Assembly (NCBI GenBank): GCA_963844395.1 | Contig: CAWJNX010000002.1 | Coordinates: 806,001 to 870,000, forward strand | Direction of reading: 5' to 3' | DNA: 64,000 nucleotides | DNA from: VRUE01 sp963844395 | GTDB taxonomy: Bacteria > Actinomycetota > Thermoleophilia > Solirubrobacterales > 70-9 | Part shown: in pieces, positions 56,654-64,000 of the stretch | How positions within the stretch are numbered: position 1 is the stretch's first letter | Layout of the letters: each line of letters opens with the position of its first letter | Notes under the pieces: generated by a model | Database searches by the model: none | The model's input: only the letters and a program-made list of their open reading frames with translations | What the model was told of the DNA's origin: nothing | Position numbers and translations under genes: made by a program

Positions 56654-58162
56654 ATGAGTCAGCAACTAGCGACTCCCATGATCAACGTTGACAAGATCGA
56701 CGTTGAGGACGGATTCAACCCCCGGACGCATATGGATTCGGAGGCCCTGGCGCGGCTCGCCGAGAGCTTGAAGAAGACCGGCGTGGTGCAGCCCTTGGCT
56801 GTTCGTCCTGCCAAAGGCGGCCGCTTCGTCGTCGTGGCCGGGCACCGCCGCCTCAAAGCAGCGGAGCTCGCGGGCATCGAGCAGGTGCCTGTGCATCTCT
56901 GTGCGAACGGCAACGCCTCAACGGCCGCCCTGGTCGAGAACCTGCACCGCGAGGATCTCGATCCGATCGACACTGCTCGGGGCCTGCAGACCCTCGCCGA
57001 ACAGCTGAGTCTCACGACTCACAAGAAGATCGCCGACGAGCTGGAGGTCTCCGAGAGCTGGGTCAGTCAGCACCTTCGACTGCTGAAGCTCCCGGAGGGC
57101 GTGCAGGGGCACATCGCCGCAGGCGATGTGCCGGTCGAGGCCGAGCGCGAGCTGCGGAAGATCGCCGAAGTCTCGCCGCGAATCGCCGAGTGCGTCTGCG
57201 AGCTGGCGAAGCGCAAGAAGGTCAAAGGTCGCGACTTCGTTCGTCGCTTCGACGAACTGCTCGAGGCGAGCGTCGATGCCCGCTTCGACGACAAGCCGAC
57301 GATGATCGATCCGAGCGCCGTGCGGATCAGCCAGGTCGTCACCGATCCGAAAAAGCGCCGCGATCTCGGCGACCGCTACCGGGTGCTTCACCCCTACGCT
57401 CACGGCGAGCCCGCGGTCAAACTGGGCGAGGCCGAGGAGGATGCTGCCAGGGCCGCCGGGTGCTTGATCGAGCACAAGGTTGACCACGGCGAATGGAGCT
57501 CCACGCTCTCGATCCTCACCGACGCCGAGCTGGGTGCAGACCTCGCCGAGCGCGGGGAGAAGGCCGTCGCCCAACGGAGGAAGGAAGAAGAGGAGCGGCA
57601 GGCCAAGGCGGCCGGTAACGGTGCAGCGGAGACCCCCGACGAGGAAAAAGCGGCACGCAAAGCCGCATACAAGGAGCGACAGGAAAGGACCGAAGAGGCC
57701 CGAAGCTGGAATCAGGACGTCGGCCGCAAGATGCTCCAGCGCCGCGGAGGCTCCAGCCGCAAAGAGTTCGCGCTCGAGCGCGTCAAGGCTCTCGCGCTCC
57801 TCGTCGTCCGCAAGAATCCCAAGCTGGCCGCCAGCGGCCTGCGGCTCGTGATGAGCCAGCTGCAGGACGTCGAGGTCAAGCAGCTGAAGACCACCGGCGA
57901 GACGAAAGAGAAAGTCAGCTACGCCGAACCGGTGGACTGCAAGACGTACCTCGAAAAGCGGATCATCGAGGCGCGCTCCGTCAACGAGGTTCTCGAGCTG
58001 GCCGGTGACTCGCTGGTCGCTTCGTGGCTCGCCGATGAAGACGAGCTGCCGCAGTCAAAGCGCGCCCACGGGTCGATCTACGACCCCAAGGTCGAAAAGC
58101 TGCTCAGCGCCGACATCAAATCGGTGCGCCCACGGCGGCAGCGCCGTAAGAGCAGGAAGTAA
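56654..58162 (+). CDS. ParB/Srx-nuclease-domain protein
   Basis: 502 residues from ATG 56654 behind AAAGGAG. N-terminal ParB domain: EDGFNPRTHMDSEALARLAES, GVVQPLAVRPAKGGRFVVVAGHRRLKAAELAG and VENLHREDLDPIDTARGLQ. The central HTH (KKIADELEVSESWVSQHLRLL) would bind a specific site. The long C-terminal half (about 210-502) is Lys/Glu/Ala-rich and not a ParB dimer domain. No ParA is nearby. Suits plasmid- or phage-type maintenance, or regulation, of the island. Confidence 0.85.
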   Translation: MSQQLATPMINVDKIDVEDGFNPRTHMDSEALARLAESLKKTGVVQPLAVRPAKGGRFVVVAGHRRLKAAELAGIEQVPVHLCANGNASTAALVENLHREDLDPIDTARGLQTLAEQLSLTTHKKIADELEVSESWVSQHLRLLKLPEGVQGHIAAGDVPVEAERELRKIAEVSPRIAECVCELAKRKKVKGRDFVRRFDELLEASVDARFDDKPTMIDPSAVRISQVVTDPKKRRDLGDRYRVLHPYAHGEPAVKLGEAEEDAARAAGCLIEHKVDHGEWSSTLSILTDAELGADLAERGEKAVAQRRKEEEERQAKAAGNGAAETPDEEKAARKAAYKERQERTEEARSWNQDVGRKMLQRRGGSSRKEFALERVKALALLVVRKNPKLAASGLRLVMSQLQDVEVKQLKTTGETKEKVSYAEPVDCKTYLEKRIIEARSVNEVLELAGDSLVASWLADEDELPQSKRAHGSIYDPKVEKLLSADIKSVRPRRQRRKSRK

Positions 58163-58241
58163 CCATCGCCATCGCAACGGGGGAGGGCCTGCTGTCGGGC
58201 TTTCCCCCAACGGCTTCGGCGGACCCGCTGCGGCCGGCGCT

Positions 58242-58348
58242 TGCTGTGAGTAGGTCCTGGCTTTGACGCCTAGCAGACCTCCTCCGTCCAGGGCTTCGCC
58301 CTGGCCTCCCCCGGCCCGCTTTGGCGACGCCATGACCTACTCACAGCA
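58242..58348. repeat. 15-bp inverted repeat with nested hairpin over a start codon
   Basis: TGCTGTGAGTAGGTC (58242-58256) and its inverse (58334-58348), with CCAGGGC-TTC-GCCCTGG (58288-58304) inside. The right arm begins on the last base of the ATG at 58332, so folding would occlude the start of the next gene. Confidence 0.75.
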
Positions 58349-58613
58349 GCACCTCAGAGAAGCGACCCCCCGACAGCTGGCTCTCTTGAAGAACTTGGCG
58401 ATGGAGAGAGGCCAGTCATTCGCCTACCCGCAGACCTTTGCTCAGGCAGACGCACAGATCAAGCAGCTGATGCGGACCAACCGCCCTCGCCGCGCAGACC
58501 GCAGGCGGGAAGACCGTCAGGTCCGCCAAGACCTCGCCGAGCACAGCGGCGGCTCCACCTCCGTTCGGCGCGACGAGCTCGGGGGCTACGGCTCGCACGC
58601 CACCTGGGGGTAG
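58332..58613 (+). CDS. Small hypothetical protein of the island
   Basis: 93 residues from ATG 58332 (MTYSQQHLREATPRQLALLK). Continues NLAMERGQSFAYPQTFAQAD with an Arg-rich middle (RRADRRREDRQVRQDL) and ends GYGSHATWG. The ATPRQLALLKNLAMERG type of sequence recurs in actinobacterial mobile elements next to ParB-like genes as far as I know, but I cannot name the family. No Shine-Dalgarno is visible; the start lies in a hairpin. Confidence 0.6.
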   Translation: MTYSQQHLREATPRQLALLKNLAMERGQSFAYPQTFAQADAQIKQLMRTNRPRRADRRREDRQVRQDLAEHSGGSTSVRRDELGGYGSHATWG

Positions 58614-59892
58614 CGCCGCATGAGTGACCAACTCGATTTTCTCGATGCGGCTGCAGACGACTGGGGGAGTTCAACCGCGGCTCGTCGGTCATCCTCGTCC
58701 GAGCTGCCAGCCCATCGGAGGCGCGGAAAAGGCCGAAGCCCACCCTTCGGGACCTCGGAGTCGTGCCGAGTGGCCCACCGGGGTTGCATGAGAGCTTCAA
58801 GCGGATGTGCGACTTCGCACCTGGAGCCACTCCTGGATGCTGCTGGAGCCGGTCTTCGGCATACCGGCGTGAATAACGATCGCCGCCCCCTAGATCGCTG
58901 TGTCCAGCGCCCGCAGCAGAAAGGCGAAGCTCGGCCGGTGAGGCTCGTGGCTTCCAGAGGTCGTCGAGCGCCTCCAGTCCCGGGGTGCCGCTCGGATCGT
59001 CGGGTGGAGGGATGAAGTCATGCCAGCCCAATTCCGTGTTTTCAGCCGCGTAGCGGTTGTGTGCGTACTTGCGCAGGACCTGCCGCGATAGCGCGACACG
59101 ATCGTCTTCGAGAACCGGATGATCGGCGACAAGCCGCTTGATCCTGCCGATCCGAGCATTGCCGAAGCTCTTGTCCCAGAACATCCCCTGCGGTGCTGCC
59201 GCGAGCACGTTGACGACCTCGAGCGGCAGGCCGAGGTTGGCCCATTCGACTGCCTTCGTCTCGATCCCGAGGAAGTGGCGCACGAAGTCGATGACGACGC
59301 TCCCCGAGTGGAGCAGGTCCCGCCGGAAGGGTCGCGGCTCGAACTTCACGTCTGGCGCCAGCGCCCGCACACCTCTCAGCGTGGCGAGGAAGTGGAAGCG
59401 CGCGGCGCGCGACTCGATCCATGGGGAGGGCCTCGGTGCCCGCCGAAACCCCGACTCCCGCCATTCGGCCTCGAGCTGGCTGTGCTGAGGCCGCGCGTAG
59501 TAGGCGACCTCGATTTCGAAACGCCCCGCCAGGCGCTGCAGGCTCGAGAGCACCGCCGCGTTCAAAGTGCAGAACAGGACCGAGAACGTCTCGCCGGAAA
59601 GGATTACGTTGCCGTAGCGCTCGGCGCAGGTGCCGAGCTGCGCCTCGAACGTCTCGGCCCATCGCTCGGCGACAGCGGCCTCCGAGGCCCATACGTTGCC
59701 GACGATCCATCCCGAGTTGAGGCCGCCTTTCTTTTGCGGCTCGAGAACGATCTCGCCGGCGTCTACCCGGTGGCGCGCCCTGAGCGCCGTGTAGCCGTGC
59801 TCACGCAGGACGACCGGGTTCTGCGCCAGCCACTGTTGGATGCTCGAGGTGCCCGTCTTGTGAGGCCCCACGTGGAAGATGATCCTGCTCAC
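58459..59892 (-). CDS. Sulfotransferase-like protein, 3' part decayed
   Basis: From GTG 59892. FHVGPHKTGTSSIQQWLAQN is the PAPS-binding P-loop of sulfotransferases, followed by a plausible body to about residue 325 (ALDDLWKPRAS). Beyond that the frame runs on without stops to 58459 over sequence that reads as another gene's remains in a different frame and overlaps the 58332 gene, so the true C-terminus is probably near 58900. The original stop seems lost. Confidence 0.55.
   Translation of the reverse strand: MSRIIFHVGPHKTGTSSIQQWLAQNPVVLREHGYTALRARHRVDAGEIVLEPQKKGGLNSGWIVGNVWASEAAVAERWAETFEAQLGTCAERYGNVILSGETFSVLFCTLNAAVLSSLQRLAGRFEIEVAYYARPQHSQLEAEWRESGFRRAPRPSPWIESRAARFHFLATLRGVRALAPDVKFEPRPFRRDLLHSGSVVIDFVRHFLGIETKAVEWANLGLPLEVVNVLAAAPQGMFWDKSFGNARIGRIKRLVADHPVLEDDRVALSRQVLRKYAHNRYAAENTELGWHDFIPPPDDPSGTPGLEALDDLWKPRASPAELRLSAAGAGHSDLGGGDRYSRRYAEDRLQQHPGVAPGAKSHIRLKLSCNPGGPLGTTPRSRRVGFGLFRASDGLAARTRMTDEPRLNSPSRLQPHRENRVGHSCGATPRWRASRSPRARRAERRWSRRCARRGLGGPDGLPACGLRGEGGWSASAA
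58797..58889 (-). pseudogene. Fragment of a second sulfotransferase
   Basis: Read directly after an in-frame TAG (58890-58892): AAIVIHAGMPKTGSSSIQEW, then LQVRSRTSA and stop. This is again a sulfotransferase N-terminal P-loop (HAGMPKTGSSSIQ), lacking a start codon and all of the rest. It lies in another frame within the read-through part of the larger sulfotransferase frame. Confidence 0.6.
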
Positions 59893-60133
59893 GATCGCCG
59901 GCGAGTGTACATTCGGAACTGTCGTGAACCGCAGGGAGATCGAGGCGCGCGGGCGAGGGCCCAGGCGCTGGTCCGGGACGAGCTGAGCCGTTGGGACGCG
60001 CTGCGCGCCAAGACGCTGGAGCTGGAATCGAAGGCCGGATGGGTGCGGCGTGACGGTCAAGGTGCCCCTCCGGTACCCGGTCTCCAAGCAGAGCTGCCGA
60101 GTCGAGTAGCTGGTCGGCGGCCTCAGCTCGGCC

Positions 60134-60312
60134 GTGCCACGTCGCCTCGCTCCGCTCTACATCGCTGCAGCATCGCGCTACGGCCTCGGGGCCAAAGGCC
60201 CCGCCGTCCTCGCCTCGATCAACGAGATCGAGACGGACTTCGGGCGCCTCAACACCGTCTCCACGGCGGGCGCCGAAGGCTGGATGCAGTTCATGCCCGA
60301 AACCTGGGCTGA
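60134..60312 (+). pseudogene. Truncated lytic transglycosylase
   Basis: Residues LAPLYIAAASRYGLGAKGPA, ASINEIETDFGRLNTVSTAG and AEGWMQFMPETWA are the N-terminal catalytic part of an Slt/MltB-type transglycosylase (catalytic Glu in NEIETDFG). The homology stops at about 60312, where minus-strand recombinase sequence begins. About two thirds of the protein is gone. Confidence 0.65.
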
Positions 60313-60715
60313 CAATGACCCTTGGCGACGACTCCAAGACAGTCGGATCGATGTCGGGCAGTTCGTCGTCTGCCTGGAAGTGGTGGTACAGGAACCGCAG
60401 CGCCGAGAGGTAGCTCTTGCGGTAGGAGGCGGACCAGCCCGGTCCTTCCCGCCCATCGGGGTAGCCGCGTGCCTTGCACCAGTCGCAGCGAAGGCGGGCA
60501 CTGTCAGGGTTGTCGCCGCCCTGCTTCTCAAGGTGCCCCATGAAAAGCCGGACATGCTTCTTGTTGGCCTTGTAGAAGTCTGATTTGTGGACGCTTGCGA
60601 GATACTGCGCGAAGTGGACCAGGTGGTCCCGGTAGCGCTCAACGGTTAAGCGTCCCACTCCGGCGTGGTTGCATTCGACCGCCTCGCAGATCAACTGCTC
60701 GTTGCTGAGTCCCAT
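60313..60715 (-). pseudogene. Truncated tyrosine recombinase (integrase) N-terminus
   Basis: From ATG 60715: MGLSNEQLICEAVECNHAGV, then GRLTVERYRDHLVHFAQYLAS, a typical SAM-like core-binding domain of phage-type integrases, with WSASYRKSYLSALRFLYHHF. It contains a CDWCKARGYPDG insert. The catalytic domain (R..HxxR..Y) is absent; homology ends at the junction near 60312. Its position next to tRNA-Val is where an integrase of this island would be. Confidence 0.7.
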
Positions 60716-60967
60716 TCGTAGCTCCTCGGCTTGATCAAGGAACCGGGCGGGGGCGGCTTCGAGCTCTGGAACTTCCTTCGCGTGGTGGCCACGAAGTAGC
60801 TGTCCTACTTGGGCTCCAGCTGCATCGGGCGCACTCGTTCGGCTGTTCGACTTCCGCCATCCGGCTCCTCGGAATTTCCGAGCCCGGCGGCCTTTCGAGC
60901 TATAGAGCCGAATCCGCGACTGGTCTTGAACCACCCTCCGATTTTTGGCTCCACTGCGGGAGTCGGA

Positions 60968-61039
60968 ATGGGCGCGGCTGGGTTCGAACCAGCGACCTCT
61001 CCCGTGTGAGGGGAGCGCTCTCCCACTGAGCTACGCGCC
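60968..61039 (-). tRNA. tRNA-Val (CAC)
   Basis: Acceptor GGGCGCG/CGCGCCC with discriminator A, D arm GCTCAGTGGGAGAGC, anticodon stem CTCCC/GGGAG with loop CTCACAC (CAC), T arm GCTGGTTCGAACCAGC. Its 3' end is the right att site of the island. Confidence 0.97.
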
Positions 61040-61051
61040 CGGGCTTCTCGA

Positions 61052-62260
61052 TCATACGATGGCTGGGCTGGCGCTCGGGGGCTCCGTTTCGCCTTCGGCG
61101 ACGGCGCGCTGTTGCAGGGCGAGGCCGACGAAGGGGAAGATCAGGGTCGAGAGCATGGCGGCGCCGACTAGGCCGGCTGCGGTCGAGCTCTTCATGTGGC
61201 CGCCCTCGGTGGCCAGGGTCGTTATCGCCACGACGAGCGGCAACTCAGTGGCGGAGTAGAAGGCGAGGGCGGCGCGCTGGCGCGCCTTGAGCACGCTGCG
61301 GTAGAGGAGCAGGGCGGGGGTCCCGCGGACTACGAGGAAGAGGCCGAGGAACATCGCCAGCTTGAGAAGCGCCGTCGCCGAGCCGAGCGCGCTGAGGTCG
61401 AAGGCGATCCCACTGGTGACGAAGAAGAAGGGGATGAAGAAACCGAAGCCGACCGCGGTCAGCTTCGACTCGAAGACGGCCAGCTCGCGCCCCTTGAGGG
61501 CGAGGCGCACGATCATCCCGGCGACGAAGCCGCCCAGCAGTACGTCGAGGCCAAGCTCTCCGGCAAGCAGGACGAGACCGAACACAAGCACGACGGTGAT
61601 CCGCACCGCGAGCTGGCTGCTTGCCTCGAAGGTGCGCTCGAGCGCCGGCCAGCCTCGCCAGGCGAAGCGCGCCGAGCCCAGGGCCAGGGCCAGCGCCAGA
61701 GCCACGAAGGCGACCAAGATCGCCGCCTCGTGCAGGGGCTGCTTGGTCGAGAGGACCAGGGTGACGAGCAGGATCGGCCCGAACTCGCCGACGCCCCCCG
61801 CCGCCAGCAGGTAGGTGCCGAAGCGGGTCTTCAGCTCGCCGCTGTCGCGCAGGATCGGGATCAAAGTGCCGATCGCGGTCGTCGCCATCGCCGAGCCGGT
61901 GAAGAGGAAGGAGATCACCACGCCGGCGGCTGCGAGCGCTCCGCCGATCCCATAGGCGAGGGCGATCGAGACCAGCCAGCCGAGCAGGCCGAGCTTCAGC
62001 GGCGTGCCCTTGATCCGCTCGAAGTCGATCTCGTAGCCGGCGAAGAAGAAGAGCATCCCCAGCCCGAGGTTGGCGAAGAAGTCGATGAAGTCGTCGGTCT
62101 TGGCCAGGCCGAGCACCTCGGGGCCGACGACGATGCCGAGCAGCAGCTCGACGACGACGACCGGCGGCGCCAGGCGTCCCGGCACCGCGGCGACCGTGAT
62201 CGCCGCCAGCGCGGCGACCGCGACGACGACGAAGAACGACTCTGCGTCAACCTCGATCAT
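61052..62260 (-). CDS. Cation:proton antiporter (CPA2/KefB-like, membrane part only)
   Basis: 402 residues with about 12 TM helices. LAPPVVVVELLLGIVVGPEVLG, MLFFFAGYEIDFERIKG and FTGSAMATTAIGTLIPILRD are CPA2 signature regions; LGGFVAGMIVRLAL and FIPFFFVTSGIAFDL follow. It ends without the TrkA-N regulatory domain of KefB/KefC. Ion (K+ or Na+) not decidable. It lies just outside the island, 13 bp upstream of the tRNA-Val gene on the same strand. Confidence 0.92.
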   Translation of the reverse strand: MIEVDAESFFVVVAVAALAAITVAAVPGRLAPPVVVVELLLGIVVGPEVLGLAKTDDFIDFFANLGLGMLFFFAGYEIDFERIKGTPLKLGLLGWLVSIALAYGIGGALAAAGVVISFLFTGSAMATTAIGTLIPILRDSGELKTRFGTYLLAAGGVGEFGPILLVTLVLSTKQPLHEAAILVAFVALALALALGSARFAWRGWPALERTFEASSQLAVRITVVLVFGLVLLAGELGLDVLLGGFVAGMIVRLALKGRELAVFESKLTAVGFGFFIPFFFVTSGIAFDLSALGSATALLKLAMFLGLFLVVRGTPALLLYRSVLKARQRAALAFYSATELPLVVAITTLATEGGHMKSSTAAGLVGAAMLSTLIFPFVGLALQQRAVAEGETEPPSASPAIV

Positions 62261-62308
62261 GGCTCGGGGTCGATCCTATGGCCGCGGCAGAGTAGGATCG
62301 GAGACGGA

Positions 62309-62555
62309 CCGTGCTAGGCGGGGAATTAGCGGTGCCTTGTAACCCGCAATCCGCTCTAGCGGGGCCGAATCCCGTTCCGAGGGGCTGGCCGTCGGGGTCA
62401 GTGCGCCGCGGGAGGCGTTGACGGCCGGGTCCTGCGCGACGTGGGCACGCGAATCAGGTCAGGTCCGGAAGGAAGCAGCCTTAAGCGGATGCCGCGGGTG
62501 CCGCAGGTGAGCCCGGCCCGAGCCAAACGCGACGGACACGCCCGGTGACTTCGTT
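62309..62555 (+). ncRNA. ffs: Signal recognition particle RNA, large type
   Basis: The conserved SRP-protein binding apex is present at about 62458-62482: CAGGTCCGGAAGGAAGCAGCC. The 5' region (GGCGGGGAATTAGCGGTGCC, then TGTAACCCGC) has the Alu-domain look of long bacterial SRP RNAs rather than the short 4.5S form. The 3' arm GCCGCAGGTGAGCCCGGCCC pairs back with GGCCGGGTCCTGCG. Ends are approximate. Confidence 0.85.
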
Positions 62556-62585
62556 TCGAAGGCGGGGCGCACGGTCCGCTCTTCC

Positions 62586-62634
62586 GCCGATGGGCCTAAA
62601 ACGACAGCCCGGCTGTCGTTTTAGGCCCATCGGC
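62586..62634. terminator. 49-bp near-perfect palindrome (family copy 2)
   Basis: Arms of 24 bp (62586-62609 and 62611-62634) around one C; GCCGATGGGCCTAAAACGAC is shared with the 45725 element except at two positions. It lies between the SRP RNA (+) and the convergent ABC permease gene (-), suiting a bidirectional terminator. Confidence 0.85.
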
Positions 62635-62641
62635 ATGGCGG

Positions 62642-63430
62642 TCAGTCGATCAGCCGCGCCTCCATGCGGTTGACGGCGATGCGCCACATCACGAGGGCGA
62701 AGGCGACTAGCGAGCCGAAGCGGACCAGGTCGACGGCCTCGAAGCCGAAGGCGCCGCCGCGGACCAGTTCGACCAGCTGGTGGAGCGGGTTGAGCTGGGC
62801 GACTATCTGCACCCCCTCGGGAAGCTGGTCGATCGGAAAGAAGGCCCCGGAGACCAGGAAGAGAGGCGTGACGAAGAGCGCCGTCACGTAGTTGAACTGG
62901 TCGATCTTGGCGACGATCGCCGCCATCGCGATGCCGAAGCCGGCGAAGCCGAGGGCGGTGACCAGACAGAAGAGCGGCACGAGCAGCATCCCCGGCGTCG
63001 GATCGAGGCCGAAGGCGATCGTCACCAGCAGCGGGAAGCAGCCGTAGACGCTGGAGCGCACGCCAATCCACAGCATCTCGGCGCTGACCAGCTCCTCGAC
63101 GTCGACCGGGGCGGCGAGGATCGCGTCGTAGGTGTTCTGGAAGCGGTGCTTGACGAAGGTGCCGAACATCGCCGGCAAGGCGCTGGAGAAGATCACCGCG
63201 GTGGCGACCATGCCGGTGCCGACGAACTGAACGTAGGGGAGACCCTCGACCTCGTCGACCAGCGTCGCCGAAAGGCCAAGGCCGAAGGCGAGCAGGTAGA
63301 CGATCGGTTCCAGCACGCTGGAGAAGGTCGTCCCCTTCCAGTAGGTGCGGAAGTTGGCGAGCTCGCGGCTCATCACGCCGCCGATCGCCGCCGGTTCCAG
63401 TCGCCTCAGCGGCGGCGCGGGCTCCTTCAT
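62642..63430 (-). CDS. ABC-2 type permease
   Basis: 262 residues with six TM helices and the ABC-2 C-terminal motif GAFFPIDQLPEGVQIVAQLNPLHQLVELVR. The N-terminal part LANFRTYWKGTTFSSVLEPIVYLLAFG is typical of NodJ/DrrB-like exporters. Its ATG overlaps the ATPase stop (63427-63430), so the two form one exporter, probably for lipids, polysaccharide or drugs. Confidence 0.92.
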   Translation of the reverse strand: MKEPAPPLRRLEPAAIGGVMSRELANFRTYWKGTTFSSVLEPIVYLLAFGLGLSATLVDEVEGLPYVQFVGTGMVATAVIFSSALPAMFGTFVKHRFQNTYDAILAAPVDVEELVSAEMLWIGVRSSVYGCFPLLVTIAFGLDPTPGMLLVPLFCLVTALGFAGFGIAMAAIVAKIDQFNYVTALFVTPLFLVSGAFFPIDQLPEGVQIVAQLNPLHQLVELVRGGAFGFEAVDLVRFGSLVAFALVMWRIAVNRMEARLID

Positions 63431-64000
63431 TCCGCCTCCTCGCCGGTCAGCAGGACGAAGACGTCCTCGAGCGAGGCGGCACGGATCACGGCCTCATCCG
63501 GCACGCCCCCATCGCCGGCCCGCTCGGAGCCGACGATCGCGACCGCCGGCCCGGCCGGCCGAACCCGCAGGCCGACCGCCTCGGCATTGGCGCGAACTTC
63601 GACCAGGCGTTCGGGCGGGGCGTAGACCTCGGCGGTCTGTCGGCCGGCATGCTGGGCGATCAGCTCGGACGGCTTGCCGCGGCTGATGATCTTCCCCTTG
63701 GCCATGACGGCGACTTCGTCGGCGAGCCGCTCGGCCTCCTCGATGTAGTGAGTCGACATCAGGATCGTCCGCCCGCGCGAGCGCAGGTTGTCGATCAGCG
63801 TCCACAGCTGCGTGCGGATCTGCGGGTCGAGACCGACGGTCGGCTCGTCGAGCAGCACCAGCTCGGGGTCGTGGACGAGCCCGCGCGCCAGCAGCAGGCG
63901 GCGGCGCATGCCGCCGGAGAGCTCGTCGACGGCGTCGCGACGTCGCTCGCGCAGGCGGGCCAGGTCGAGGGCACGGTCGACGGCGGCGCCGACGTCGGGC
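63427..64000 (-). CDS. ABC-2 exporter ATPase (5' end beyond window)
   Basis: The frame is open to the window end; Walker A is outside. Visible: signature DELSGGMRRRLLLARGLVHD, Walker B LVLLDEPTVGLDP and switch His in ILMSTHYIEEAERLADEVAV. NodI/DrrA-like; a C-terminal domain of about 90 residues ends FVLLTGEEAE. Confidence 0.93.
   Translation of the reverse strand, partial: PDVGAAVDRALDLARLRERRRDAVDELSGGMRRRLLLARGLVHDPELVLLDEPTVGLDPQIRTQLWTLIDNLRSRGRTILMSTHYIEEAERLADEVAVMAKGKIISRGKPSELIAQHAGRQTAEVYAPPERLVEVRANAEAVGLRVRPAGPAVAIVGSERAGDGGVPDEAVIRAASLEDVFVLLTGEEAE

Larger units (their letters stand above)
52018..60993. mobile_element. Genomic island at tRNA-Val
   Basis: About 9 kb between 30-bp direct repeats; the intact tRNA-Val is at the right end. 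It contains a broken tyrosine recombinase beside the tRNA (60313-60715), a ParB-like protein, small genes of unknown function, a Tat-exported beta-helix protein with TatA, a glycosyltransferase, sulfotransferases and several tRNA-like remnants. Base use near 52.3-55 kb is visibly less GC-rich than outside. Probably an immobilised, decaying element. Confidence 0.85.

Noticed and set aside
58620..59015. Plus-strand frame starting MSDQLDFLDAAADDWG
   Set aside because: The first 15 residues look protein-like, but the rest is antisense to the sulfotransferase remains and low in complexity. It may be a truncated gene start; too weak to list.
1..64000. CRISPR array
   Set aside because: No set of regularly spaced 25-40-bp direct repeats was seen on either strand.
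1..64000. Replication origin or DnaA-box cluster
   Set aside because: No dnaA, dnaN or group of TTATCCACA-like boxes was seen; the ParB-like gene is island-borne and lacks parA.

Overview
The window is GC-rich, densely coding bacterial DNA with many GTG/TTG starts, short intergenic gaps and many stop/start overlaps. The gene set (two adjacent MlaE/YrbE permeases, a deazaflavin/F420-type nitroreductase, type-5 UDG, FolE2, MMPL, LigC-like ligase, several VapBC pairs, paired lysine-rich winged-helix regulators, a large Alu-domain SRP RNA) fits Actinomycetota, most likely class Thermoleophilia (Solirubrobacterales). That placement is inference from gene content; there is no rRNA here.

Layout. 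1-7.7 kb: MBL hydrolase (cut by the window), UspA, secreted subtilase, tadA, a two-gene HEXXH-protease + ComEC-like MBL operon, and an XRE/zinc-ribbon membrane pair. 7.7-18.1 kb: envelope genes (acyltransferase, SGNH hydrolase, cellulose-synthase-like GT with PilZ, YihY, DUF4235, DUF892), a secreted PHM-like copper protein, a cysteine-rich RTX-like protein, a Fic protein and three tRNAs. 18.1-22 kb: a ThiF/MccB-like enzyme with an N-terminal RiPP-recognition-like domain, two paralogous winged-helix regulators, type-5 UDG, and a 21-codon gene for a peptide ending in Asn, with its own operator, Shine-Dalgarno and hairpin. I consider this the best candidate for an undescribed system. 22-36 kb: ferritin-like lipoprotein, MMPL, pgsA, VapBC, folE2, the primary sigma factor, deazaflavin reductase, tRNA-Tyr/SDR/MerR, three TetR genes, dcd/ytoQ, a second VapBC and a radical SAM enzyme. 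36-44 kb: LigC-like ligase, a complete oligopeptide ABC operon, and an MFS gene broken at two G tracts. 44-52 kb: HD-GYP protein, Zn-dependent alcohol dehydrogenase, GntR with two MlaE permeases, GST, PCD, ArfB-like factor, third VapBC.

52.02-60.99 kb is a genomic island. It lies between an intact tRNA-Val(CAC) and a 30-bp copy of that tRNA's 3' end. It carries a glycosyltransferase lacking a normal start codon, a Tat-exported beta-helix protein followed by its own tatA, a ParB-like protein, small unknown genes, sulfotransferase genes in decay, and fragments of a tyrosine recombinase and a lytic transglycosylase abutting tail to tail. 61-64 kb: CPA2 antiporter, SRP RNA and an ABC-2 exporter cut by the window end.

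A cross-cutting feature is a set of long, often nested inverted repeats at gene ends (about nine in 64 kb). Two of them, 17 kb apart, are clearly copies of the same element. Their positions are given individually.
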